Below, in pieces: positions 20,336 to 28,825 of a stretch of 64,000 nucleotides of DNA. The stretch comes from Mastigias papua. Lineage: Eukaryota > Cnidaria > Scyphozoa > Rhizostomeae > Mastigiidae. The DNA is taken from positions 14,996,043 to 15,060,042 of the forward strand of contig OZ025281.1 in the NCBI GenBank assembly GCA_964019165.1, read 5' to 3'. A program made the position numbers and the translations under genes. The notes below the pieces were generated by a model. It saw only the letters and a program-made list of their open reading frames with translations. It was not told the origin of the DNA and made no database searches. Position 1 is the first letter of the stretch. Each line of letters opens with the position of its first letter.

Positions 20336-20420
20336 CAACATTTAAAAAGCAGCAATTTTTCACTTTGTCACAGTTACTGGAATTCACTTTTATATGGATC
20401 TTGTGATGAAAAACGGACAC

Positions 20421-21260
20421 TTTCAATGACCATTGAACTATAGGATACCATTACTTAGAACGACCAATGGCCAAAAAGCGTTTGAATGACCATTGAACTA
20501 TAGGATATCATTACTTAGAACGACCAATGGCCAAAAAGCGTTTGAATGACCATTGAACTATAGGATATCATTACTTAGAACGACCAATGGCCAAAAAGCG
20601 TTTGAATGACCATTGAACTATAGGATATCATTACTTAGAACGACCAATGGCCAAAAAGCGTTTGAATGACCATTGAACTATAGGATATCATTACTTAGAA
20701 CGACCAATGGCCAAAAAGCGTTTGAATGACCATTGAACTATAGGATACCATTACTTAGAATGACCAATGGCCAAAAAGCGTTTGAATAACCATTGAACTA
20801 TAGGATACCATTACTTAGAACGACCAATGGCCAAAAAGCGTTTGAATGACCATTGAACTATAGGATACCATTACTTAGAACGACCAATGGCCAAAAAGCG
20901 TTTAAATGACCATTGGACTATAGGATATCATTACTTAGAACGACCAATGGCCAAAAAGCGTTTGAATGACCATTGAACTATAGGATATCATTACTTAGAA
21001 CGACCAATGGCCAAAAAGCGTTTGAATAACCATTGAACTATAGGATACCATTACTTAGAACGACCAATGGCCAAAAAGCGTTTGAATAACCATTGAACTA
21101 TAGGATACCATAACTTAGAACGACCAATGGCCAAAAAGCGTTTGAATGACCATTGAACTATAGGATATCATTACTTAGGACGACCAATGGCCAAAAAGCG
21201 TGTGAATTACCATTGAACTATATGATACCATTACGTAGAACGACCAATGGCCAAAAAGCT
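20421..21260 (+). repeat. 60-bp minisatellite, block 1 (14 units)
   Basis: Fourteen units of exactly 60 bp carry cgaccaatggccaaaaagcg at the same phase. They vary at a few positions, such as ggatacc/ggatatc and gaatgacc/gaataacc. In the frame of the adjoining LINE tail, a unit reads E-stop-PLNYRIPLLRTTNGQKAF, that is 20 codons. The last unit lacks the stop (CELPLNYMIPLRRTTNGQKA) and leads straight into the LINE tail, so the array grew from that coding segment. Confidence 0.95.
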
Positions 21261-21360
21261 TTTTCTTTTCGCGGTGCAATGCTCTGGAACAGTTTAGAAA
21301 GAAAAACTAAATCGACACCCTCCCTAAAATGTGTCAAAAAGCAACTATCGAAGGACTTAG
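21261..21360 (+). pseudogene. LINE ORF2 C-terminal tail, copy 1
   Basis: It continues the last minisatellite unit as FSFRGAMLWNSLERKTKSTP then SLKCVKKQLSKDL, the standard end of a CR1/L2-type ORF2. It runs directly into a second minisatellite block. The junction uses the shared bases acttag, so unequal exchange between tail and unit is likely. Confidence 0.8.
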
Positions 21361-21621
21361 AACGACCAATGGCCCAAAAGCGTTTGAATGACCATTGAAC
21401 TATAGGATATCATTACTTAGAACGACCAATGGCCAAAAAGCGTTTGAATGACCATTGAACTATAGGATATCATTACTTAGAACGACCAATGGCCAAAAAG
21501 CGTTTGAATAACTATTGAACTATAGGATACCATTACTTAGAACGACCAATGGCCAAAAAGCGTGTGAATGACCATTGAACTATAGGATACCATTACGTAG
21601 AACGACCAATGGCCAAAAAGC
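21361..21621 (+). repeat. 60-bp minisatellite, block 2 (five conserved cores)
   Basis: Five more copies of the cgaccaatggcc core at 60-bp spacing have the same unit phase as block 1. The last one again leads into a LINE tail. Confidence 0.95.
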
Positions 21622-21900
21622 TTTTTCTTTTCGCGGTGCAATGCTCTGGAACATTTTAGAAAGAAAAACTAAATCGACACCCTCCCTAAAATTTTTCAAA
21701 AAGCAGCTATCGAAGGACTTATAGCCTTAATTTCATATCTACTTTCTTTTTCATAGATTTTGTATTATATTTTATTGTAAATTAGGTATATAGATTCCTT
21801 TTCAACAGCTTGGTTCTATGAACATATATTATATGAAACTTATAACCTGTATAAATATTTTAAAATGAAATGAATTGAAGGGAAAAAATTTTCTAAGTCT
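21622..21900 (+). pseudogene. LINE ORF2 C-terminal tail, copy 2, with 3' UTR
   Basis: Same tail as copy 1 (FSFRGAMLWN...KQLSKDL), ending at TAG 21722-21724. An AT-rich 3' UTR runs to about 21900. Copy 2 keeps the stop codon that copy 1 lost in the duplication, so it is probably the original 3' end of the LINE insertion. Confidence 0.8.
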
Positions 21901-22014
21901 CCAAAAGTTTCTGTGCTTTAAAAGTTTGGTGGCAAAAAAATTCGGTGAGAAAATATTTCAGTGCTCTCTCATCATCAAAATTAAATCCCACCGAAATTTT
22001 TTGCACTTAATGTA

Positions 22015-22264
22015 GTTATAGAAGAAGAACTAGCTTTCCTCCATCCACTTGAAGGGCATAACTTACACTCACATGTTCTGATCTTCTTGACATTTGCACC
22101 TTTGATCTATGTTAATAGAGTTATGGCAAATGCAAATTTTCAGTGTCAAAGCCTTACTCCTTCCAAAGTTGTATTTTAAAATGAAATGTGATTTATAAAA
22201 TGAAATGTCATAGGATAATACCTCATTGAAAATTCAGAAGGTGCCATAATGTATACAGATGATA
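22015..22264. other. Short stretch between elements; nothing recognised
   Basis: No ORF or repeat is supported. The sequence atgaaatgtgatttataaaatgaaatgtcat is a local near-duplication. Confidence 0.4.
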
Positions 22265-22412
22265 ATTTTCGGTTTAGTAGGCAAGCAGGATCGACCCATG
22301 AAAGAAGAACTCGCATCTCGTATTCAGGCAACATCATGTGCATTTGGACGTCTGCGAGAAAGATTGTTTGACTCTCATGATATAACGACAAAAACCAAAG
22401 TCAAAGTCTACA
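22265..22412 (+). pseudogene. LINE L: plus-strand LINE ORF2 fragment, left half
   Basis: It reads GKQDRPMKEELASRIQATSC then AFGRLRERLFDSHDITTKTK and VKVY. This is the post-RT region (E..SRI..A..AFGRL......L..KTK.KVY) of a common animal LINE type. It is cut at the target duplication (22402-22412) and resumes at 26056 with VYK and then PILVYGSKTWTL. Element K sits between the halves. Confidence 0.8.
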
Positions 22413-22424
22413 TCATCATCATCA

Positions 22425-25400
22425 TCATCTTGTGCCATCTGCTCCCAGCAGGTTGACTGTTATGGACCTCCATTCTTGTCTGTTCTCCGCAGCTCTCACG
22501 CATTCGCCATAAGTCTTTCCTGTCCAGTCCTTGATGTTAGTTGCCCATATAATTCTTGGCCTTCCTTTTCCCCTTTTTCCGTTTATTTTCCCTTCTAATA
22601 AAAGTCTCTGTAGCCCATTCTGTCTTACCATATGCCCGAAATATTTGGCCTTCCTTTTTCTGATACTATCAATCAGTAGTCTCTTTATCTTCATCATGCC
22701 CAACACATCTTCATTCGTCTTATGCTCAGTGTATGATATCCTTAACATTCGCCTATAGCACCACATTTCAAATGCTTCCAATCGCCTACTCATAGCCCTT
22801 GAAATGGTCCATGTTTCAACTCGGTATGTAAGTGTAGACCAAACATAGCATTTTAGTAGCCTAAATCTCAAACTAATGTTTATGTTTCTGTAGAAGCAAC
22901 AGGGTTTGGAAGAAATGAAAAGTGAAAGTGCGAGAAAATAACCGACCCGAGCGGGATTCGAACTCGTGACCCCTGACTTTGTACGTCGGTGCTCTACCAA
23001 CTGAGCTATCGGGAAACCGTATCGGGAAACCGGTTTCCCGTTTATGTTTCTGCATGTCAACAATTTCTTCATGTTAGCGAAAGCTCTTTTTGCAATTAGA
23101 ATACGTCGTGCTATTTCTGCATCACTTCTGCCATCTTCCCTTGTCATATGCCCTAGGTAAACGAACTTAGATACTTGCTCAATTGGCTTTCCGTCAAGTT
23201 CTAAATCTATTAATTTATGTGCCGTTTTACTAACTACCATACTCTTTGTTTTTACGATGTTCATCTCCATTCCATACGGTTTCCCACATGTATTTACTTT
23301 ATCGAATAGTGTCTGTAAATCTGCTGCATTTAAGGCTATTAGTGCTGTGTCATCCGCATATCTCAAATTATTAATATTCATACCACCGATATTAACTCCA
23401 TTTCTATCTATTACTTCTTTAAAGATTTTCTCTGTATACAAATTAAATAAATTTGGTGACAGGACACATCCCTGGCAAACACCTCTCTTGATGCTAAATT
23501 CTGATGAAAACTCTGTTTTTGTTCTAACCACAGCTGTTTGACCCCAGTATAGCCCTGCAAAAATTCTCAAATCTTTTTCATCAATTCCTATTTCCTTTAG
23601 ACACTCAATCAGCTTGGAATGTTTCACTTTATCAAACGCTTTCTTATAGTCAATAAAACAGATAAAAACGTCTTGTCCCAGCTCAATAATTCGCTCACAA
23701 ATAATTCTTAAATTGAATATACCCTCTCTTGTTCCAATCCTAGGTCGGAAACCACTCTGAAAGATGCTAATTTCTTGATCTATTTTTGCTATAACCCTTT
23801 TTTGTATGATCTTCAATAAAAGCTTCGTCATATGACTCATCAAACTTATGGTACGAAAATCTGAGCAACTGTGTGCATTTGGCTTTTTTGGTATAGGCAC
23901 AAAGATTGATTGTCTCATGTCTTTTGGAATAAAACCAGTGTGATAGATGTCATTGCATATCTCTGAGATGATGTTTAGGTTGTTGCTATCTAATGCTGTC
24001 AAAACCTCAGCTGATATTTCATCTGGGCCTGTGGCCTTCCCTCTTTTCATTGCTCTAATTGCTGCCTCAACTTCTGACTTAAGGATTGCTTTACCAGTAA
24101 GAGCATTGTTGTCTGACAAGGGCTGTCTTTCATCATCATACAATTCAGCTATGTATTCAACCCATCTATCTGCTACATCTTTTTGTTCAAACAGTATCCT
24201 TCCATCTTTGCTCTCTATGCATCCAGAACTCCGTTTCCTTGATTTTAAAGTTGTCAGTTGTTTTACTCTATTATGCATCTCCTTAACTTTGTGTCCCCTA
24301 TCAAGTTCCTCCACCTCTTGGCATTGCTGTATCATCCAATCTTCTTTTGCACTTCTACACATGTCAATAACTTTTCGGTTTAACTTGTCATATTGCTTTG
24401 GATCATTATTTTTGGCTATTCTTCTGAGATCCATTTTGTCTAGAATGTCATCTGTCATCCACTTCTGCTTCTTAGTAATACTTTTTCTCGGTAGAATCTC
24501 TTGTGCAGTTCTATGTAAAGCGTTCTTTACATAGTCCCATTTCCTCTGTACTGTATCTGTACTATCTGGCACTTGTTCCTGTTCCTCTACATTAAGAACA
24601 TCAAATTTATTTTGAATTGCAACATTGAACCTACTTCTGATGTTTTCCTCTTTCAACATATCTAGATTCAGCTGACCTTGCCTTTTCTTTGTTTGTACTT
24701 TTTTAAGCTTAATTTTCAATTTCATGACTACTGGGTTATGATCTGAATTGATATCTGCTCCTGGGTATGTCTTGACTCTTCTAACTCCATTCTTGAACCT
24801 GCTGTTTATCATAATGTAATCTATTTGATTTCGAGTTTCTTTGTCTGGGCTTTGCCATGTGTAGAGCCTTCTTGGATGTTGCTGAAACCATGTGTTTGTG
24901 ATTACTAGATTGTGCTGTTGGCAAAACTCTATTAGCCTTTCACCACGTTCATTTGTGTCTCCTAGCCCATATCTTCCAACTGTATTCTCTAACGTGGTTC
25001 CTACCTTAGCATTAAAGTCACCCATTATGCATGTAACCTCTCCAGATTTAATCCTTTGAATCACATTCTCTATCTTTTCATAGAAAGCCTCAATTTCCTC
25101 ATCTGCATGATCTTGAGTGGGAGCATACACTTGTATTATATTAACATTGAAAGGCTTTCCTCTTATCTTCACCACTATTATTCTGTCTGATACCGGCCAG
25201 TAACCTATGATTGAATTTACTAATCTTTTCCCTAAAATGATACCTACTCCATTTTTATGTTCATCTCCTCCTGAATATATCATGGTATATTTGTCCTTCG
25301 CTATTCTTCCATTCTCTGTCCACCTCACTTCCGATAGTCCCAGTATGTCAATGCTCATTCTATTCATCTCCTGCACAGCATTGTCTAGCTTTCCTGATTG

Positions 25401-25628
25401 ATACAAAGTTCTGACGTTCCACGTCCCGATATTTAAGATTTCACCTCTAGTTTTCAGTACTGCATTGTCAAACAACCTCCTTCCAGTTGGGTTTGGGTGG
25501 CCATCGTCATTCGCAGCCCTATTAGCCGGATGGCTACTAACTTCTTCCCTGTCATTTGAATCCGGAAGAGTCGCAGGAAGCTCAACTCGTCCTTCTCTAT
25601 CTTCTTCAATTCTATTAACCAGATCCAT
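22425..25628 (-). CDS. RTE polyprotein: AP endonuclease and reverse transcriptase (1067 aa)
   Basis: The protein nicks DNA and copies its own RNA at the nick. The AP endonuclease spans residues ~65-305: Asn71 (GTWNVR), Glu100 (LGLSEVRW), Asp204/Asn206 (GDFNAKVG), NQIDYI ending at 272 and Asp296/His297 (NSDHNPV), so the catalytic set is complete. The RT follows: KATGPDEIS, FRTISLMSHMTKLLLKI, FIDYKKAFDKVKH (~660), QGCVLSPNLFNLYTE and YADD at 757-760. The C-terminus has FGHMVRQ, RRKAK-like basic residues and a W..NIKDW block. Residues ~860-913 derive from a SINE, so the ancestral protein would be ~1013 aa. The ATG at 25628 is the first of the frame. Whether the SINE abolishes function is unknown. 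Confidence 0.92.
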   Translation of the reverse strand: MDLVNRIEEDREGRVELPATLPDSNDREEVSSHPANRAANDDGHPNPTGRRLFDNAVLKTRGEILNIGTWNVRTLYQSGKLDNAVQEMNRMSIDILGLSEVRWTENGRIAKDKYTMIYSGGDEHKNGVGIILGKRLVNSIIGYWPVSDRIIVVKIRGKPFNVNIIQVYAPTQDHADEEIEAFYEKIENVIQRIKSGEVTCIMGDFNAKVGTTLENTVGRYGLGDTNERGERLIEFCQQHNLVITNTWFQQHPRRLYTWQSPDKETRNQIDYIMINSRFKNGVRRVKTYPGADINSDHNPVVMKLKIKLKKVQTKKRQGQLNLDMLKEENIRSRFNVAIQNKFDVLNVEEQEQVPDSTDTVQRKWDYVKNALHRTAQEILPRKSITKKQKWMTDDILDKMDLRRIAKNNDPKQYDKLNRKVIDMCRSAKEDWMIQQCQEVEELDRGHKVKEMHNRVKQLTTLKSRKRSSGCIESKDGRILFEQKDVADRWVEYIAELYDDERQPLSDNNALTGKAILKSEVEAAIRAMKRGKATGPDEISAEVLTALDSNNLNIISEICNDIYHTGFIPKDMRQSIFVPIPKKPNAHSCSDFRTISLMSHMTKLLLKIIQKRVIAKIDQEISIFQSGFRPRIGTREGIFNLRIICERIIELGQDVFICFIDYKKAFDKVKHSKLIECLKEIGIDEKDLRIFAGLYWGQTAVVRTKTEFSSEFSIKRGVCQGCVLSPNLFNLYTEKIFKEVIDRNGVNIGGMNINNLRYADDTALIALNAADLQTLFDKVNTCGKPYGMEMNIVKTKSMVVSKTAHKLIDLELDGKPIEQVSKFVYLGHMTREDGRSDAEIARRILIAKRAFANMKKLLTCRNINGKPVSRYGFPIAQLVEHRRTKSGVTSSNPARVGYFLALSLFISSKPCCFYRNINISLRFRLLKCYVWSTLTYRVETWTISRAMSRRLEAFEMWCYRRMLRISYTEHKTNEDVLGMMKIKRLLIDSIRKRKAKYFGHMVRQNGLQRLLLEGKINGKRGKGRPRIIWATNIKDWTGKTYGECVRAAENRQEWRSITVNLLGADGTR
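22891..23039 (-). mobile_element. tRNA-derived SINE inserted in frame in LINE K
   Basis: The tRNA-like part (22942-23018, minus strand) has an A box TAGCTCAGTTGG and a B box AGTTCGAATCC. Its D arm is GCTC/GAGC, and a 7-nt loop sits where the anticodon would be. The tail is ~50 bp of unrelated sequence. Identical 13-bp duplications gtttatgtttctg flank it (22878-22890, 23040-23052). The net gain is 162 bp, divisible by three, and no stop is introduced. At its 5' end the first bases are repeated and inverted, giving a perfect 18-bp palindrome (23023-23040). Confidence 0.92.
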
Positions 25629-26055
25629 AACAAACTATTGGTATTTACATGGTGGGGCCCTAATCCCTTCCACGGAGGCTGGCCACAAGTCTTCATCATC
25701 AAGAGTATGCCCTGAGTCTGCCTCACACTTTGCTGTTGTGCCTTTGGAGCCATTGTCTTCTCTTAAAGATCTTCTGCCTCCTCTGCCACTCCAGACTTCA
25801 TGCACTTACAGGGGTGATGTCCCCTTTTACAGCAACCCAAACGGATTACTGATACCCTCTACTTAGTTTAGCTCACCAGTCGAGGTGATGTACCATGGTG
25901 TGGCCGTTGGTGTGCACTACCAACTACTTGGAGCCATAAGTGAGAGCTGTGTAGCAGTGGAGGACCAGAGTTCCTATCCACATCCAGAATGACCGGAATG
26001 TGCGACTGACAGGTCTACAAAGCTGCTACCCCTCACATACTACACCGAACACCAC

Positions 26056-26562
26056 CAAAGTCTACAAATAATGTTTAATGCCAATTTTAGTGTATGGAAG
26101 CAAAACATGGACTTTATGCCAACATCAAGTTAGAAAATTCCATACAATTCAGCAAAGATATCTTCGGTTAATTTTGAAGATCAAGTGGGATCATTTCGTC
26201 AGTAATGAGGAGGTTCTAAAGCGTGCGGGAGTTGAAGACATTGAATTCAAGCTAGTTGGAAATCGTTTGCATTGGCTTGGCCATATTTGTAGAATGGATG
26301 ATAACAGATCAGTCAAGGCCCTCTTACACAGTGAATTATTTCATGGATCTCGACCTGTTGGTCGACCCTATCTAAAATTTAAGGATACTTACAAAAATGC
26401 TTTGAACTGTGGTCATGTATTAGATCTATGAAAGACTATTGTAGATAACAGACAAGAATGGAGAATGCTAATTTGCACTGTCTGTGAAAGTCATGACATA
26501 AAAAGAGTGAAGGAGGACGAGAATCGCAGAGGGAGAAGGAGACAAAAGAAGTCAAGACCATA
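26056..26562 (+). pseudogene. LINE L, right half
   Basis: After a stop codon right at the junction (VYK-stop), an ATG frame reads MPILVYGSKTWTLCQHQVRK, LRLILKIKWDHFVSNEEVLK, RAGVEDIEFKL, LHWLGHICRMDD and RPVGRPYLKFKD, to 26431. The same frame continues as DNRQEWRMLIC and a basic Arg/Lys tail to 26562. It completes the protein begun at 22265. The internal stops show it was already decayed or has decayed since. Confidence 0.8.
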
Positions 26563-27025
26563 AAACTTTACTGTGTAGTATCCGTTGTTTTTCGGTTTAT
26601 AGGCGTATTATTATGGACCTGTTTTGGTCAGGAAAGAGATGTAAATATGACTTCCATTATAATATATTTGATGAGCAGGACATAGTGTGATGATTTTTGA
26701 GAGACTTTTGAACAATATTTTTCTACTTTTCATTTTTGTGCTAATTTTCAACTTTTCACAACAGTTAATTTCCCTTTACTGTTATATTTGTATTTTAGCT
26801 TTTTGTTTGCTTTTCTATTCATTTGCTTCAGTTGGTATATTTATATTAGAATATCAAAGGGCCCAGAGTCTACAGCATTAGTCCCAATCATAGTAGGCTA
26901 ATTCTCATCCGTTTTTATTTTTTTGTATAATTGACGTTTTCAATAGTCTTGTACTGGAACTGATTCTATTGATATATTAAACCATGTAGTCTACTTGGGG
27001 ATTCATTCCTCTAAGGTCTTCATGC

Positions 27026-27027
<2 letters not shown>
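26563..27027. other. AT-rich stretch; nothing recognised
   Basis: This follows the end of LINE L and may include its 3' UTR. A 64-codon hydrophobic frame at 26687-26881 is Phe/Leu-rich from T-rich DNA and has no features of a real gene. Confidence 0.4.
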
Positions 27028-27095
<68 letters not shown>

Positions 27096-27129
27096 ACGCA
27101 CACGCACACGCACACGCACACGCACACGC

Positions 27130-27172
<43 letters not shown>
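27028..27172 (+). repeat. (CA)n microsatellite with a CACACG core
   Basis: About 58 bp of (CA)n is followed by a block of CGCACA hexamers (about nine) and then ~40 bp of (CA)n again. Alternating purine-pyrimidine sequence throughout makes it a candidate for Z-DNA. The symmetric A-B-A layout suggests expansion from the centre. Confidence 0.98.
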
Positions 27173-27174
<2 letters not shown>

Positions 27175-27479
27175 TATATAATTTCATTTGAAATTTATTT
27201 GGCAATTGGCTCTACTTAATTTGATTTACTTTCTTTAGTCTTTGTTCACTACAGTTATTATTACTTTTGATGACTTTGATGAGCAACCCTTTTTGCTCTT
27301 GTTATTGATTGATTTGATATACTTTGCTTAGTCTCCATTTGACAAGGGTTTGCATTCATTTGAATTCTTTTATTTACTATTTATTTGGTAATAACCTGAT
27401 CAAAACTTTATTATTTTATTTGATCTATATTATTTAAGTATTCTACTTACTTCAATTGGAATCATTTAATCTTTATGTT
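27173..27479. other. T-rich stretch; nothing recognised
   Basis: Repeated ttgattt/tttactt words make it low-complexity. It contains no gene or named repeat. Confidence 0.4.
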
Positions 27480-28422
27480 TACTTCTTCAGGATTATCTAA
27501 ATAATGCATCATCACCATAGATTAGCTCTACTGGCTCTGGATGCTGCACCGTTCTGAATAGGACGACAACTATTGAAGGAACACAACTTATTTGAAGGAG
27601 AAGACTATCTGCAGCTTGGTATGGAATACGTATAGTTATTTATTTACTTTTTTAATTGTTGTGGGTTTGATTCTTTACTTATAAATAGTACATAATTGTT
27701 ATATAATTATGATATGATTTTGTGAGAGTGAGAGTGGAATCATGGTGAGAAGAGAGAAAAGAAATGAGTAAGAATCGGCAATAGCAATAGACAGTGATTG
27801 TCCTTTGTGCAATCACAATGAGATCAATTGCTTAGAGCTGTCAGCGTTTTCACTTTTGAATCTGTTGTGAATTTTGCTATTTCATCTTCCAGCATTTTCG
27901 GCAAATAAGAATGCAACTGCGTTACTTTTAACAATACTTTCACTATGTCATAATGGTTTAATCTCAAATAGACTCTGGTGAGTTTTAATGTAAACCATTT
28001 TGCTGGGAATACAGAAGAAATCGCCATACTTCCCTTCAAAAATTTTCCTGTTGTTTAACGTCCAAGTTTACTATAAATATCGGTGCCTTTCAATGCGAAT
28101 TGGCTTTGGGTGAAGTTCAGATATACCTATTTTCGTTTCTGCAAAACGTGAACTATATTCATGTTGGTAAGCCTCCAAGACTATTTTGACTAATTCAGTT
28201 TTCACCAATTCTGCTTGCAGTTCAAAAACATTGCATTTACTTTTCTGCAAAAGACATCCAGAGCTGATACTTACAAATATCGATTGAGTACTGTCAACTT
28301 TCAGTTTAGATCGCTTTAGGCCGCAAGGCAAACGACCTGGTTTCGATTCTGCAATATTTGTGCTACTCTCATATTGCATTGCCAGCAGAATTAATTTCGA
28401 CATTTCACTTTTCGCTAATCGT
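27480..28422 (+). repeat. Diverged copy of the satellite spacer at the array edge
   Basis: Parts match the later spacer and satellite: 27510-27620 matches 52480-52580 (ctactggct...ggaacacaa.ttatttgaaggagaag), and 27725-27815 matches the satellite part with gtgagagtgagagtggaat. 27850-28300 matches the spacer (tttgaatctg, ggtgagttt.aatg, tcgattga.tattgtcaactttcagtttagatcg). The match is clearly weaker than among the three internal spacers, so this is an old edge copy. It lacks the (TTGG)n tract. Confidence 0.75.
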
Positions 28423-28790
28423 GTTGCTATAAGACTGCGAACGGACGAGAAAGCATTACTTGATGGAGCAGTGGATCAGCTGAATTTCTAGAGGTAAGCG
28501 TATTTGAGTGTTCTAACTGTATGTTTTCAGTGTTGTCAAATGGTTTCTAGTTAATTTAGATCATGGTAAAACTGGAGCAGGATATGTTCTATTGGAGATG
28601 GAAGTGGAGATGGAAGTGAGTATGCAACAGAAAATGGAGCGCAATTGGTGTGAAGGAAACAAGCTAGTGGTGTTAGGTATGGATGAGTTGTTGATTTATC
28701 TACTAATTAATTTACTCTACTATCCATTTACTCATTTATCTACTGTATTTATGTATTGGAGGCATGAGCTGTAGTTGTAATTAGTTGATA

Positions 28791-28825
28791 GCTGTCTATA
28801 GTTACTGTATGCAGTAGTAGATAGC
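28791..28825 (+). other. Conserved bulged hairpin in each satellite monomer (example in monomer 1)
   Basis: GCTGTCTA pairs with TAGATAGC (one G-T pair), and inside it TACTG pairs with CAGTA around a tatg loop. The 13-bp stem with a 4-nt asymmetric bulge recurs in nearly all monomers; the 60090 monomer lacks the left outer arm. Confidence 0.6.

Larger units (their letters stand above)
19605..22012. mobile_element. 2.4-kb TIR element flanked by TA, with TTTCGGTGG subterminal repeats
   Basis: The left end CATTAAGTGCCAGAAATTTC and the inverted right end CATTAAGTGCAAAAAATTTC continue through ggt (21 of 23 identical), and both are flanked by TA (19603-19604, 22013-22014). The word tttcggtgg or close variants repeats inside each end (19618-19750 and 21930-21995). 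A TA target is the habit of Tc1/mariner and some other cut-and-paste groups; the superfamily is undecided. The interior holds an ORF remnant and a LINE-derived minisatellite. The left flank also holds an inverted partial end at ~19587-19598. Confidence 0.7.
22413..26055 (-). mobile_element. LINE K: near-complete RTE retrotransposon (3643 bp)
   Basis: It is flanked by caaagtctaca at 22402-22412 and 26056-26066 (11 bp, identical). It contains ~427 bp of 5' sequence, one long ORF and a (GAT)n tail in which the stop codon itself lies (22425-22427). RTE elements have one ORF (AP endonuclease plus RT), little 3' UTR and simple-repeat tails, all seen here. An identical target duplication and an open ORF mean that the insertion is fairly young. 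A SINE is inserted in the ORF. Confidence 0.92.

Noticed and set aside
20421..21621. CRISPR-like array of regular repeats
   Set aside because: The 60-bp units are contiguous with no unique spacers, derive from a LINE and lie in eukaryotic DNA.
22942..23018. Functional tRNA gene (A and B boxes, cloverleaf-like)
   Set aside because: Acceptor and T stems have mismatches. It is bounded by target duplications with an unrelated tail, so it is the head of a SINE.
23947..24534. 195-aa plus-strand ORF rich in Ser and Leu
   Set aside because: It is the antisense shadow of the intact RTE ORF.
26977..27219. ORFs of alternating His-Thr or Cys-Val
   Set aside because: They are translations of the (CA)n microsatellite.
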